Position numbers and translations under genes: made by a program
DNA from: Pseudomonas poae
GTDB taxonomy: Bacteria > Pseudomonadota > Gammaproteobacteria > Pseudomonadales > Pseudomonadaceae
DNA length: 64,000 nucleotides
Assembly (NCBI RefSeq): GCF_001439785.1
Contig: NZ_JYLI01000011.1
Location: 1-64,000, forward strand
Direction of reading: 5' to 3'
Notes under the pieces: model-generated
What the model was told of the DNA's origin: nothing
Database searches by the model: none
What the model saw: the letters and a program-made list of their open reading frames with translations, nothing else
In this document: positions 48,984 to 57,823 of the stretch, piece by piece
Position numbering within the stretch: the stretch's first letter is position 1
Layout: every line of letters starts with the position of its first letter

Positions 48984-49528
48984 GACAGCGGGTCCGCCCC
49001 ATGCAGGCTGTGGTAGCAGTGCACCAGTGCGGTGGAGAGGTAGTTTTTAACGGTGCTGGCGGACACGCCCAGGCGCTCGGCGATCTCCTGGTAGGTCAGC
49101 CCGTCGAGGCGGCTCAGCAAGAAGGCTTCGCGGGCCTTGGCAGGCAGCCCGGCGAGCATTTCGGCAATCCGTTCGAGGGCCTGCAGGGCCACATGAATCG
49201 CCGCCGGATCTGGCATGCCGGCGTCTTCGCATTGAATGACCAGCGCCTCCCTATACGCTCTTTCAATACGCCGACGCCGTGCGCCGTCGATCAACAGTCG
49301 GCCCGCCGTGGTCGCGAGAAAGGCGCGGGGCTCCTTGATCGCCTGCGGCTCGGCCAGCATCAGGACGCGAATGAACGCATCGTGAGCGAGGTCCGCCGCA
49401 TGCTGCGAACAGCCCAGTTTGCGGCGCAGCCAGCCGTGCAACCAGCCATGATGCTCGCGGTACAGTGCCGTGAGCGTTTGCTGGCGGACAGAGTCGCCCA
49501 ACGCGGCCGGAATCTCATGCATGCGCAA
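48980..49528 (-). CDS. fecI: FecI-type ECF sigma factor
   Basis: 182 residues; start at 49528 (MRMHEIP) or two codons later. Region 2 (YREHHGWLHGWLRRKLGCSQ, ADLAHDAFIRVL) and region 4 (LPAKAREAFLLSRLDGLTYQ, EIAERLGVSASTVKNYL) are typical of iron-responsive sigma factors. Overlaps fecR by four bases. No TonB receptor adjoins, so the cognate receptor must be elsewhere. Confidence 0.92.
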   Translation of the reverse strand: MRMHEIPAALGDSVRQQTLTALYREHHGWLHGWLRRKLGCSQHAADLAHDAFIRVLMLAEPQAIKEPRAFLATTAGRLLIDGARRRRIERAYREALVIQCEDAGMPDPAAIHVALQALERIAEMLAGLPAKAREAFLLSRLDGLTYQEIAERLGVSASTVKNYLSTALVHCYHSLHGADPLS

Positions 49529-49626
49529 AAATTTCTCAAATGGGAAATGTTACCAATTGCGCGAACAATGCCAGCAAAACGTTGCGGGAGCAAGGCTCTC
49601 GATAGGCCATTCGCACAAGGAAACGT

Positions 49627-49759
49627 GTGGCGAGCAGGCTTGCCCTGCGTTGGGCTGCGCAGCAGGCCCAAATTCAGGCTCTGAGCAGTATCAGGCACAC
49701 CGTGCTTTCCTTGATTGGGGGCGCTTCGCACCCCAACGCGGGGCAAGCCCGCTCGCCAC
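49627..49759. repeat. Dispersed 133-bp intergenic repeat, copy 4 of 5
   Basis: Same plan as copies 1-3 (GTGGCGAGC..GCTCGCCAC; GGGCTGCGCAGCAGGCCC-like hairpin), with more substitutions. Lies between the fecI start and the 3' end of the transpeptidase gene, both on the minus strand. Confidence 0.88.
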
Positions 49760-49776
49760 GCAGGTACCTATACCCC

Positions 49777-51378
49777 CTACAACACACTCCCCATCGCCTT
49801 CATCAACACCAGATCCCGCCCATAAATATCCGGCGCATACACCACCCCGCCCTGACGATCCACCTCCACCGTCCAGTACCCCAGCAACACCGGCACCGGC
49901 GTCGCCAGTCTGAACTCATGGGTCACCCCCGTCGCCAACAACTCATCGGTACGCGCACGCTCGGCCGGGCTCACCAGCAAATCGCGCAGCAGCAGCGGCT
50001 GCTCGACCCGCACACACCCCGAGCTGAACGCACGCGGGCCCTTGGTGAACAGCGGCTGACTCGGCGTGTCGTGCAGGTACACCGAATACGGGTTGGGGAA
50101 ACGCATCACGATCTTGCCCAGCGGGTTATGCGGCCCGGCCTGCTGACGCAGCAGGATGTTGCCGGGTCGCGCCCAGTCGATCTGCTCGGGCGCCAGCGGG
50201 CGGCCTTCCGGGTCGAGCACTTGCAGGTTCTGCTGACGCAGGTATTCGGGGTTCAGGCGGATGGCCGGGAGCTTGTCCTCGCGCATGATCGTGGGCGGGA
50301 TGGTCCAGGTGGGGTTGAGGGTGAGCCGCGTGATACGTGACTTGAGCAGCGGCGTCTGGCGTTCGGCGCGGCCGACCTGCAGACGCGTCTGCCACACCGG
50401 GATGCCGCTCTGGTAAACGCTCAACTGCGCCGCCGCGACGTTGACCAGCACGCCTTCGGGCTCCAGGTCCTGGGCCAGCCAGCGAAAACGCTCAAGGTTG
50501 ATGCGCAACTGTTCGCGGCGCATCGTCGGGCTGATGTTCAACTCGGCCACGGTGCCAGCACCGATCACCCCATCGGACTGCAGCGAATGACTGAGCTGGA
50601 ACGCCTTGACCGCATCGACCAGCTCCGGACGGTATTGCTTCGCGCTGCCCTTGGGTTCGCTGGCGAGATAGCCACCGTGGTACAAGCGCCGCGCCAGCTC
50701 GGGCACGCGCGGGTCCTCCATGCCGGGACGCAGCAAAGCGCCGCTGGCGACCGGGTCCCAATGCGGCAATGGCTGTTGGCGCGCGCTGGAATAGACATTG
50801 CGCAGGCTGCGGTAGAGGTCGGCGCTGGGCCGCGCCTGGTCGAACGCCTGCGCCATGTCCTGCAGGCCGGTGGCGGCCAATGCCAGCACCTCAAGCGTGG
50901 GATCGACGGTCGGCGGCTGGGAATGCCACAGCGGTTCGAAACGCGATTGCTGCAGGCGCCCGTAATGCAGATCCTGCAGGGCTTGCAGGTAGTGACGGCT
51001 GGTGTCGATATCGCTGCACAGCACATTGCTCGTGGCATCGGCAGTGGGCAGGCGGTAGTGATCGGGGTCCAGGCCATCGTCGGCCAGCAGCTGCAACTGG
51101 GTGTGCAACGCTTGCCGACGGTCGTCGGCGGTCCACAGTGGCGTATCACCTTGCTGCTGGTAAAACGCTTGCAGGCGCGTCAGGGTGCCGGCGTCCACAT
51201 GCGCGGCGAAGCCTGGGCAGACGCCGGGCAATTGCGTGAGGGCTTGTTGCACCGGAGCCAGTGCCAACGGGGCGGGCGCGACAACCGGTAATGTCTCCAG
51301 CGGCAGCTCGTCGGCCGTCGCGACCAGTGGTGCAACGATCAGGCAAAGGCTCAAGTAACATGCGTGTTTTTTGAACAA
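49777..51378 (-). CDS. L,D-transpeptidase, YcbB/LdtD-like
   Basis: 533 residues. Signal peptide (1-22), helical N-terminal domain, peptidoglycan-binding domain (about 215-285; DAVKAFQLSHSLQSDGVIGA) and YkuD catalytic domain (300-490) with His436 (YLHDTPSQPLF) and the nucleophile Cys455 in RAFSSGCVRVEQ. The arrangement matches E. coli LdtD (YcbB), which makes 3-3 crosslinks in the periplasm and gives beta-lactam bypass. Divergent from a second transpeptidase gene only 41 bp away. Confidence 0.92.
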   Translation of the reverse strand: MFKKHACYLSLCLIVAPLVATADELPLETLPVVAPAPLALAPVQQALTQLPGVCPGFAAHVDAGTLTRLQAFYQQQGDTPLWTADDRRQALHTQLQLLADDGLDPDHYRLPTADATSNVLCSDIDTSRHYLQALQDLHYGRLQQSRFEPLWHSQPPTVDPTLEVLALAATGLQDMAQAFDQARPSADLYRSLRNVYSSARQQPLPHWDPVASGALLRPGMEDPRVPELARRLYHGGYLASEPKGSAKQYRPELVDAVKAFQLSHSLQSDGVIGAGTVAELNISPTMRREQLRINLERFRWLAQDLEPEGVLVNVAAAQLSVYQSGIPVWQTRLQVGRAERQTPLLKSRITRLTLNPTWTIPPTIMREDKLPAIRLNPEYLRQQNLQVLDPEGRPLAPEQIDWARPGNILLRQQAGPHNPLGKIVMRFPNPYSVYLHDTPSQPLFTKGPRAFSSGCVRVEQPLLLRDLLVSPAERARTDELLATGVTHEFRLATPVPVLLGYWTVEVDRQGGVVYAPDIYGRDLVLMKAMGSVL

Positions 51379-51419
51379 TGACGTTGCTCCGATCCTACCG
51401 CTGGGGGGATGTACTGTAG

Positions 51420-52133
51420 ATGCTGACTTTTATGTGTCGCCTCGGTTTCATGACGGTGACCCTGGCCACTCTGAGCACTGTCACGCTCGCCGCCAATGGC
51501 CACCCTCCGACGTTGTATAGCAGCCTGGCGCGCTCGGCTCCAGAACTCAATCCCACGGTACTGAAAAGCGCCCTGAGCGCAGTGCAATGCGCGGTCAACA
51601 ATGGCGAGGAACGCTCCGAACGCCTGGCCGTGATTGACTACTCACAGCCCTCGACCGCCCGTCGGCTGTGGATCTTCGACCTGCGCAAACAAACCCTGGT
51701 GCTGCGCGACCTGGTGGCCCACGGCGCCAACTCCGGGGAAAATTTCGCCACCCAGTTTTCCAACCTCGAAGGCAGCCATCAATCCAGCCTGGGCCTGTTC
51801 CGCACCCAGGAAAGCTACCTGGGCACCCATGGCTACTCGCTGCGCATGGATGGCCTGGAGCCGGGGTTCAATGACCTGGCCCGCGACCGTGCCCTGGTGA
51901 TCCACGCCGCCGACTACGTCAGCCCACTGTGGAGCAAGCGCGAAGGCCGTATCGGCCGCAGCCAGGGCTGCCCCGCCGTACGTCCGCAGGTGGCGCGCAA
52001 AGTGGTCGACAAACTCAAGGATGGGCAGTTCATGTTCTCCTGGTATCCCGACCAGCGCTGGCTGAAGTCCTCCACGTACCTCAATTGCAAGCCCCAACAG
52101 GTGGCAACCAGCCGTACAATCCGTGGCGGTTAG
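51420..52133 (+). CDS. Murein L,D-transpeptidase catalytic domain family protein (YkuD_2)
   Basis: 237 residues with signal peptide (CRLGFMTVTLATLSTVTLAA). Catalytic block ALVIHAADYVSP (His162) and RIGRSQGCPAVRP (Cys184), preceded by NSGENFATQFSNLEGSHQSS, as in the YkuD_2 family. Initiation could be at 51420, 51432 or 51450; GGGGGG precedes the first. Periplasmic peptidoglycan or lipoprotein-linking role by family; divergent from the LdtD-like gene, with which it must share its control region. Confidence 0.88.
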   Translation: MLTFMCRLGFMTVTLATLSTVTLAANGHPPTLYSSLARSAPELNPTVLKSALSAVQCAVNNGEERSERLAVIDYSQPSTARRLWIFDLRKQTLVLRDLVAHGANSGENFATQFSNLEGSHQSSLGLFRTQESYLGTHGYSLRMDGLEPGFNDLARDRALVIHAADYVSPLWSKREGRIGRSQGCPAVRPQVARKVVDKLKDGQFMFSWYPDQRWLKSSTYLNCKPQQVATSRTIRGG

Positions 52134-52163
52134 CCTGTCCCCACCGAGATAAGAGAGCGTCCC

Positions 52164-52910
52164 ATGCTTCTACACACGTCCACCTGGATCGAGATTGGCC
52201 AGTTTCTGGAACGCAGCCGCACGGTGGTCATCCCCATCGGCTCCAACGAGCAGCACGGCCCCACCGGTCTGCTGGGCACCGACTGGATGTGCCCGGAAAT
52301 CATCGCCCATGAGGCGCAAAAGCACGCCGATATGCTGATCGGTCCCACGTTCAATATCGGCATGGCCCAGCATCACCTGGGGTTCCCCGGCACCATCTCG
52401 CTGCGCCCCTCCACTTTTATTGCCGCCATCGGCGACTGGGTGCGCTCACTGGCCGGGCATGGTTTCGAGAAGATCCTGTTTCTCAACGGCCACGGCGGCA
52501 ACATCGCGACGATTGAAGCAGCGTTTTCCGAACTGTACGCCGAGGCCAGCTTCGCCCGTCGCCCGGCCGGGTTCGCCCTCAAACTGGTGAACTGGTGGGA
52601 CCTGGAAGGCGTTACCGACCTGGCGCACCGTCAGTTTCCAGTGGGCCACGGCAGCCATGCGACGCCTTCGGAGATTGCCGTGACGCAATGGGCGTATCCG
52701 GAGTCGATCAAGTCAGCCGATTACTCGCCGCAGATCGCCAACACCGGGCCGATCCGCGAAGCACTGGACTTCCGCGCACGCTTCCCCGACGGCCGCATGG
52801 GCTCGGACCCGGCCCTGGCGACGGTGGAAAAAGGCGGTGAGCTGGTGGCGTTGGCGGCCCTTGGGCTGGTCAAAGCCGTGGACAGTTTCAGCAACGAAGC
52901 ACGTATTTAA
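52164..52910 (+). CDS. Creatininase family amidohydrolase
   Basis: 248 residues. Metal ligands Glu29 and His31 (PIGSNEQHGPTG), Asp40 (GTDWMCPE), His110 (LFLNGHGGN) and the Glu of GSHATPSE match the creatinine amidohydrolase fold, which also includes FAPy deformylase and mycofactocin MftE. A purine-rich GAGATAAGAGAG lies ahead of the ATG. No creatine-pathway neighbours, so creatinine is not implied; the natural substrate is unknown. It may be co-transcribed with the preceding transpeptidase (30-bp gap). Confidence 0.9.
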   Translation: MLLHTSTWIEIGQFLERSRTVVIPIGSNEQHGPTGLLGTDWMCPEIIAHEAQKHADMLIGPTFNIGMAQHHLGFPGTISLRPSTFIAAIGDWVRSLAGHGFEKILFLNGHGGNIATIEAAFSELYAEASFARRPAGFALKLVNWWDLEGVTDLAHRQFPVGHGSHATPSEIAVTQWAYPESIKSADYSPQIANTGPIREALDFRARFPDGRMGSDPALATVEKGGELVALAALGLVKAVDSFSNEARI

Positions 52911-52999
52911 TGCAGCGCAGCACACTGGAGCTTCTGTGAAGAGCGGGCTTACTGTGGCGAGCGGGCTTGCCCTATGCCAGTGAGTTAAACGCAGATCCC

Positions 53000-53091
53000 T
53001 GTGGGAGCGGGCTTGCCCGCGAAGGCGGTGGGTCAGTCAACGTCAATGTTTGCTGGGCCGACGTCTTCGCGGGCAAGCCCGCTCCCACATT
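53000..53091. repeat. REPIN, GTGGGAGCGGGC type
   Basis: TGTGGGAGCGGGCTTGCCCG CGAAGGC at the left and the complement GTCTTCGCGGGCAAGCCCGC TCCCACA at the right. It is preceded by a degenerate relative of the 17-mer near 17179 (GAGTTAAACGCAGATCCC). Confidence 0.9.
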
Positions 53092-53144
53092 TGATCTTCG
53101 TTACAGGAAGCGTTCGCCTATGGCAATAGGGGCAAATCAGAACG

Positions 53145-53477
53145 TTATTGGCACGCCTTCGCCGCCAGCTCGAGCCGTGATGGCTTGATCGCCGAAACCA
53201 CCGGCTTGCGCTCATACAACGAGACCTTGGTGCCATCCTGGGACTTGTACGCCTCCAGCACATCGTCGGCCGCAATCTTGCTGCTCAACAGCACCGTGGC
53301 GTGACGCGAGTTCTGCGTCACGGTGGCAGTGATGCCGTGTTTCTCAAGCTCAGGCAACAAACACTGCACATAGGCTTGTGGGGACTTGGCCGTTTGCAGC
53401 GTCAGCGACGGAGCGTTCGGGGCGGTAACACAGCCGCCCAGCGCCAACACCATGACGGGTACGAAAAAAGAGCGCAT
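53145..53477 (-). CDS. Small predicted lipoprotein
   Basis: 110 residues. Signal peptide MRSFFVPVMVLALGGC with lipobox LGGC (Cys16), then a ~90-residue domain with AYVQCLLPELEKHGITATVTQ and ADDVLEAYKSQDGTKVSLYE. Family not recognised. Probably an outer-membrane or periplasmic lipoprotein of unknown role; single gene. Confidence 0.8.
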   Translation of the reverse strand: MRSFFVPVMVLALGGCVTAPNAPSLTLQTAKSPQAYVQCLLPELEKHGITATVTQNSRHATVLLSSKIAADDVLEAYKSQDGTKVSLYERKPVVSAIKPSRLELAAKACQ

Positions 53478-53699
53478 ACACCTTCCTGCATCAATAAAAG
53501 AAAAATCCGCTTCAGTCCGGCGCGAAGTCTACGCCAGCAACGCGTGCCAGCAAATGGCCCGTACGCTGATCACCGGCAGTTGCCGACGTGGATCACGCGC
53601 TGATTTTCCATGTTCCCTGCAAAAACAGAACTTGCGATGCATGATGGTGACTATTATCTGAACCGATAGTGCACCGCCTATAACGATAAGGACCCCATC

Positions 53700-53972
53700 A
53701 TGAAGCCCCACCAGAAGACCTTCGACCGCATCCGCGAAGCCGTACTGCCGGAGTTTCGCGAGCGGATCGCCGACTACCTGGTCGAGTATGAAACCGTGCT
53801 TCAGAATGCCGCCGCCGATGCGCGCCAAGTGCACGCCAGCGCCCAGCAGTTGCGCGGCTACCTGCGCGGCCTCAACACCACGCGGGTGCTGGGCATGGCT
53901 GACTGGGAAGACCTCGACCGGCGGGTCGCGCACATCATTGAACGCCCTGCGACCCAGGGCGTTGCAGATTGA
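53700..53972 (+). CDS. Uncharacterised small helical protein
   Basis: 90 residues, rich in Glu, Arg and Ala, predicted mostly helical (FDRIREAVLPEFRERIADYLVEYE). ATAAGGA lies nine to ten bases upstream of the ATG, which supports expression. The last 38 bp overlap the 3' end of the convergent glutathione transferase gene. No family recognised. Confidence 0.6.
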   Translation: MKPHQKTFDRIREAVLPEFRERIADYLVEYETVLQNAAADARQVHASAQQLRGYLRGLNTTRVLGMADWEDLDRRVAHIIERPATQGVAD

Positions 53973-54579
53973 CCCACGCCTGCACCGAGGGGCGCTGCCA
54001 CTGATGCTGCGCATACGCCACCAGTTCGCCAGGCACAGGGTCACCATTGAGGATCAGGCGGTTGAGCATCACGGCCAGGTCCACATCGGCAATCGACCAC
54101 TCACCAAACAGGTGCTCGGGATTCCCCGCCAGTAACGCCTGCGCCGCGCTGATCAGCTTGCGTGCGGCCGCTGCAGCCAACGGCGACAACGGCGGCATGG
54201 TGTGCCCGCAAAACACCACCAGCGTCGACCGTTCCTGGCGAATGGGCAGCAAGTCGCTGCGTAACCACGCCTGCACCTGCCGCGCCCTCGCCCGCTGCCG
54301 CCGATCGGCCGGGTACACGGCGATTGCAGGATAAGCCTCGTCCAGGTATTCGCAGATCGCCGACGATTCCGACAGTGCAAAGTCGCCCTCAACCAGTGTC
54401 GGCACACGCTGAGTCAAGGACAGCCGGGCAAAGTCAGCTGCCTGGTTTTGCGCCGCGTCCAGGTCCAGGGTGACGGTGTCGAAGGCCAGGCCTTTTTCCC
54501 GCAGGGTAACGAACACCGACATGGCGTAAGGGCTGGTGAACAGCGAGTCGACATACAGACGCAGCGGGCCTTGGTGCAT
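53935..54579 (-). CDS. yfcF: Glutathione transferase, YfcF type
   Basis: 214 residues. Thioredoxin-like N-terminal domain with YVDSLFTSPYAMSVFVTLREKG, QRVPTLVEGDFALSESSAIC (the cis-Pro and glutathione-contact ES pair), then an all-helical domain with FGEWSIADVDLAVMLNRLI. The Ser at the start of helix 1 (TSPYAMS) suits the E. coli YfcF class, active in peroxide defence. Start at MHQGPLRLYVDS. Convergent overlap of 38 bp with the small upstream gene. Confidence 0.88.
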   Translation of the reverse strand: MHQGPLRLYVDSLFTSPYAMSVFVTLREKGLAFDTVTLDLDAAQNQAADFARLSLTQRVPTLVEGDFALSESSAICEYLDEAYPAIAVYPADRRQRARARQVQAWLRSDLLPIRQERSTLVVFCGHTMPPLSPLAAAAARKLISAAQALLAGNPEHLFGEWSIADVDLAVMLNRLILNGDPVPGELVAYAQHQWQRPSVQAWVNLQRPGSQGVQ

Positions 54580-54730
54580 GGGCGTTCTCCTTGAGATGAG
54601 TCGCCACGCTACGAGATGTGCGGCGATAAAGACAATGCAGGGTTTTTATGGGGGCATTCCAGGCGGGAATAGCGCGCCAACGCTCAGCTTAATGTTATAG
54701 GATAACGCCCTCTCTCCGCCCCGCCCTGCG

Positions 54731-55894
54731 ATGCCGCCCATGACTGACGCTGTTCCCCTACGCCAACGCCTGCTTTCCATCGACGCCCTGCGCGGCCTGG
54801 TGATTCTGTTCATGTTGCTCGACCATGTGCGCGAGACTTTCTTGATGCAACGCCAGGTCGGCGACCCCATGAGCATCGACAGCACCGAGCCTGCGCTGTT
54901 TGTGAGCCGTACCCTGGCCCACTTGTGTGCACCTGTATTTGTGCTGCTCACCGGCTTGTCGGCCTGGCTTTACGGCCAGAAATACCAGGGCACTCGCGAT
55001 GTGTCGGCGTTTCTGTTCAAGCGCGGGCTGTTTCTGGTGGTGCTGGAGTTCACCCTAGTCAGTTTTGCGTGGACCTTCCAGTTGCCACCCAGCGTGATTT
55101 ACATGCAGGTGATCTGGGCGATCGGCATCAGCATGATCGCCCTCGCCGCGCTGGCGTGGTTGCCGCGACCGCTGCTGATAGCGTTGGCACTGGTGATCAT
55201 CAGCGGTCACAACCTGCTCGATGACGTGCACTTCGCACAAGGTTCAGCGCTGCAACAGGCCTGGTCCATCCTGCACGAACGCAATTGGATCGAGGTGAGC
55301 GACAGCCTGCGCCTGCGCGTGACGTATCCGGTATTGCCGTGGATCGGCGTAATCGCCCTGGGTTACGGACTGGGGCCCTGGTTTGCCACGGGCATGCCGG
55401 CGGCGTTGCGTCAGCGCTACCTGCTGCTGGGTGGCGTTGGCGCGTTGGTGGGGTTCGTGCTGCTGCGGTCGCTCAACGGGTATGGCGAGAAGCCGTGGCA
55501 AGCCTATGACACTGGCGTGCAGACGTTGATGAGTTTTTTCAACATGACCAAGTACCCGCCTTCGCTGCTGTTTCTGGCCTTGACCCTGGGGATCGGCCTG
55601 CTGCTGTTGCTGGCATTCGAACGCGCCGGGCACAAGCGCTGGATCGGTGTGCTGGCGGTGTTCGGTTCGGCGCCGATGTTCTTCTACCTGCTGCACCTTT
55701 ATGTACTCAAAGTGCTGTATGTCGCCTGCGTCGCCCTGTTCGGCCTCAACCACGGCAACTACTTCGGTTTCGACAGCATCGGCGCAATCTGGCTCGTCGC
55801 CCTGCTGCTGCCGTTGGCGCTGTACCTGCCCGTGCGCTGGTTTGCCAATCTCAAGGCACGCCGGCGCGACCTGGGCTGGCTCAAATATTTTTGA
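54731..55894 (+). CDS. DUF1624 / heparan-alpha-glucosaminide acetyltransferase-like membrane protein
   Basis: 387 residues with about ten hydrophobic segments. Opens RLLSIDALRGLVILFMLLDHVRETF, the characteristic first helix of the acyltransferase-3/YeiB/DUF1624 group, with the catalytic-type His in LDHVRE. Further blocks: ARTLAHLCAPVFVLLTGLSAW-like, YPVLPWIGVIALGYGLG and FYLLHLYVLKVLY. Probable inner-membrane acyl transfer or carrier function; substrate unknown. Starts at 54731 or three codons later. Confidence 0.87.
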   Translation: MPPMTDAVPLRQRLLSIDALRGLVILFMLLDHVRETFLMQRQVGDPMSIDSTEPALFVSRTLAHLCAPVFVLLTGLSAWLYGQKYQGTRDVSAFLFKRGLFLVVLEFTLVSFAWTFQLPPSVIYMQVIWAIGISMIALAALAWLPRPLLIALALVIISGHNLLDDVHFAQGSALQQAWSILHERNWIEVSDSLRLRVTYPVLPWIGVIALGYGLGPWFATGMPAALRQRYLLLGGVGALVGFVLLRSLNGYGEKPWQAYDTGVQTLMSFFNMTKYPPSLLFLALTLGIGLLLLLAFERAGHKRWIGVLAVFGSAPMFFYLLHLYVLKVLYVACVALFGLNHGNYFGFDSIGAIWLVALLLPLALYLPVRWFANLKARRRDLGWLKYF

Positions 55895-55906
55895 GCCGGT
55901 ATTGGA

Positions 55907-56989
55907 TTACGCCACAGCACGCGTCGCCTGTACGTTTGGCGCGTGGGGTTGGTTGACGGCCTGGGCCAGTGTCGTCACCTGCGAACAGGTCTGCGCAGCC
56001 AACGCCAGTGCGTTTTCCCCCGGGTCGACCCGTTCGTGCAGCAACGGGCAAGACGGCGCCAGCCACAAGCGATCCCCCAGACGCTCATGAGCGTGCTGAA
56101 CAGTGGCCAGGGCGTTTTCCAGATCGAAGTGCGCAGAATCACGGCCGTTCACCACGCCCAAAGACAGGACTTTATAGCCCGGCACCCGATCGAGGATGGT
56201 CGGGAACTGCTGCGGTGCGTGCACTAAATCGAAATGCAGGCCGTCGACCGGCAGGTTCGCCGCCAGGCCGAGGTTTTCTTCCAGGCCACCGAAATAGGTG
56301 GCGAGCAGTTTCTTCAGCGGGTCGCGCTGGATCAGGTTATAGGCGCGCTCAAAGGCATTCTTCCACGCTTGCGGCAGGTCGAGCACCAGGATCGGCTCGT
56401 CGATCTGCACCCACTCAACGCCCAGGTCCGCCAGGCGCTGGAAAATCTGGCCGTACAACGGCAACAGACGATCCAGCAGGTCGAGCTTGTCAAAATCAGC
56501 ACCCTGGGTCTTGCCCAGCCACAGGTAGGTCAGCGGGCCGATCACCACCGGTTTGACGCTGTGGCCCAGTTCCTGTGCTTCCTGCACTTCTTCGAACAAC
56601 TGCTCCCACCCCAGTTGGAACTGCTGGTCGACGCTGAATTCCGGCGCCAGGCAGGGGGTGTCGAACCACTGTCCGCGCTCACTGACGGCGCGGGCCACAT
56701 CGAACAGCGTCTGCAAGGTCGCCTTGCCGTCCGCCGGGCGCACATGCTCGGGGATCACGCCGAACATCAGCGAGTGGGTCAGCACCTGGTCGTGCCAGGC
56801 GAAATCACCGGCCGGCAGCAGTTCGATTCCGGCGCCTTTCTGCAGCGCCCACTGGGCCTTGCGCAGGTCACGGCCAACGGCGCGCAGGCCGGCTTCGTCG
56901 AGCTCTCCCAGGCAAAACGCTTCCCGCGCTTTTTTCAGTTCGCGATCACGTCCAATGCGTGAAAACCCGAGGGAATGAGCGACTGCCAT
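55907..56989 (-). CDS. MetE-like protein consisting only of the N-terminal barrel
   Basis: 360 residues from MAVAHSLGFSRIGRDRELKKA. Aligns end to end with the N-terminal half of cobalamin-independent methionine synthase (GFPRVGLRRELKKA, LLPVGDFAWYDHVLT, KPVLLGPVTWLWLGK, EWVQIDEPALVLELPQAW in E. coli). It stops in the linker where the second barrel would begin, so the zinc ligands (HxC and later Cys) and the methyl-transfer active site are absent. No frameshift is needed, and only 12 bp separate it from the next gene's stop. Either a deletion remnant kept in frame or a separate N-domain protein. It should not be assumed to make methionine. Confidence 0.85.
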   Translation of the reverse strand: MAVAHSLGFSRIGRDRELKKAREAFCLGELDEAGLRAVGRDLRKAQWALQKGAGIELLPAGDFAWHDQVLTHSLMFGVIPEHVRPADGKATLQTLFDVARAVSERGQWFDTPCLAPEFSVDQQFQLGWEQLFEEVQEAQELGHSVKPVVIGPLTYLWLGKTQGADFDKLDLLDRLLPLYGQIFQRLADLGVEWVQIDEPILVLDLPQAWKNAFERAYNLIQRDPLKKLLATYFGGLEENLGLAANLPVDGLHFDLVHAPQQFPTILDRVPGYKVLSLGVVNGRDSAHFDLENALATVQHAHERLGDRLWLAPSCPLLHERVDPGENALALAAQTCSQVTTLAQAVNQPHAPNVQATRAVA

Positions 56990-57086
56990 GACGTGCAACT
57001 CCGATGTCGATAAGGATGGCAACCATTGTCGACAGATTTGAATGATGAGACAAACTCGTTAAATTCCAGATCATCACAAGTTTTAC

Positions 57087-57692
57087 TCATGTTGCGCTCA
57101 GGTGCAGATAAAACCCGTGGAACATGAACCCGGCGCAGGCCGCCAGCGCCAGCCCCATGCAGCGATTGAACCAGGTGAACGCCGCCGCGCCGCTGATCCG
57201 CCGCCCCAGCAGCGCGCCGAGCAACGCATAGACCCAGGGCGCACCCACCGCGCCCAACGCCAGCAGGGCCGAAACGCCAAAGATGGAGGCGCCGGTGATA
57301 TGCGCCGCCGGCAACATCACACTGGTGATCGGTAACACCGCCACAATGCCCTTGGGGTTGAGCAACTGGATCACCAGGCCGTTCCAGAAGGTAAGTGCCT
57401 TGATCGGCGCGGCCGAGTCCTCTTCAACCACCGTGCGCGCGGTGAACACCTGATACGCGAGGTACAGCGTGTAGGCACCGCCGATCAACGAGATATAGGG
57501 CAGCGCCGCCTGCGAAACGATCGCTTCACCGGTGTAGCCAAACAGCACGAACATCAGCAGCATGGCGCAGCCCACACCCAGGTAGAAACCGCTGGAACGA
57601 CGCAACTTTCCGGTGAGCCCGGCATTCAGGCCCATCAGGTTGACGGGCCCCGGGCTGTACATGACGCTGAAGGCGTAGAGAAAAATGTCCAT
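57087..57692 (-). CDS. LysE family amino-acid/metabolite exporter
   Basis: 201 residues, six membrane helices. Starts MDIFLYAFSVMYSPGPVNLM, with the family motif SPGPVN, then GFYLGVGCAMLLMFVLFGY and LNPKGIVAVLPITS. RhtB/LysE exporter in the inner membrane; substrate unknown. Divergent from the Cache-GGDEF gene. Confidence 0.9.
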   Translation of the reverse strand: MDIFLYAFSVMYSPGPVNLMGLNAGLTGKLRRSSGFYLGVGCAMLLMFVLFGYTGEAIVSQAALPYISLIGGAYTLYLAYQVFTARTVVEEDSAAPIKALTFWNGLVIQLLNPKGIVAVLPITSVMLPAAHITGASIFGVSALLALGAVGAPWVYALLGALLGRRISGAAAFTWFNRCMGLALAACAGFMFHGFYLHLSAT

Positions 57693-57823
57693 GGCAGACC
57701 TCGTGAGAAGTGATGCGGCGAGTCTATCCAGGCGTGTATCGCTCGATCTTGTACGTTTGTGGTAGGTGATCGGTGATTCATTACGGGTACTATGCTGCCA
57801 AACAAATACTCAAATGAGCCGCC

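Noticed and set aside
52164..52910. Creatinine degradation or mycofactocin gene
   Set aside because: Only the general family is supported; no creatinase, sarcosine oxidase or mycofactocin genes are present.
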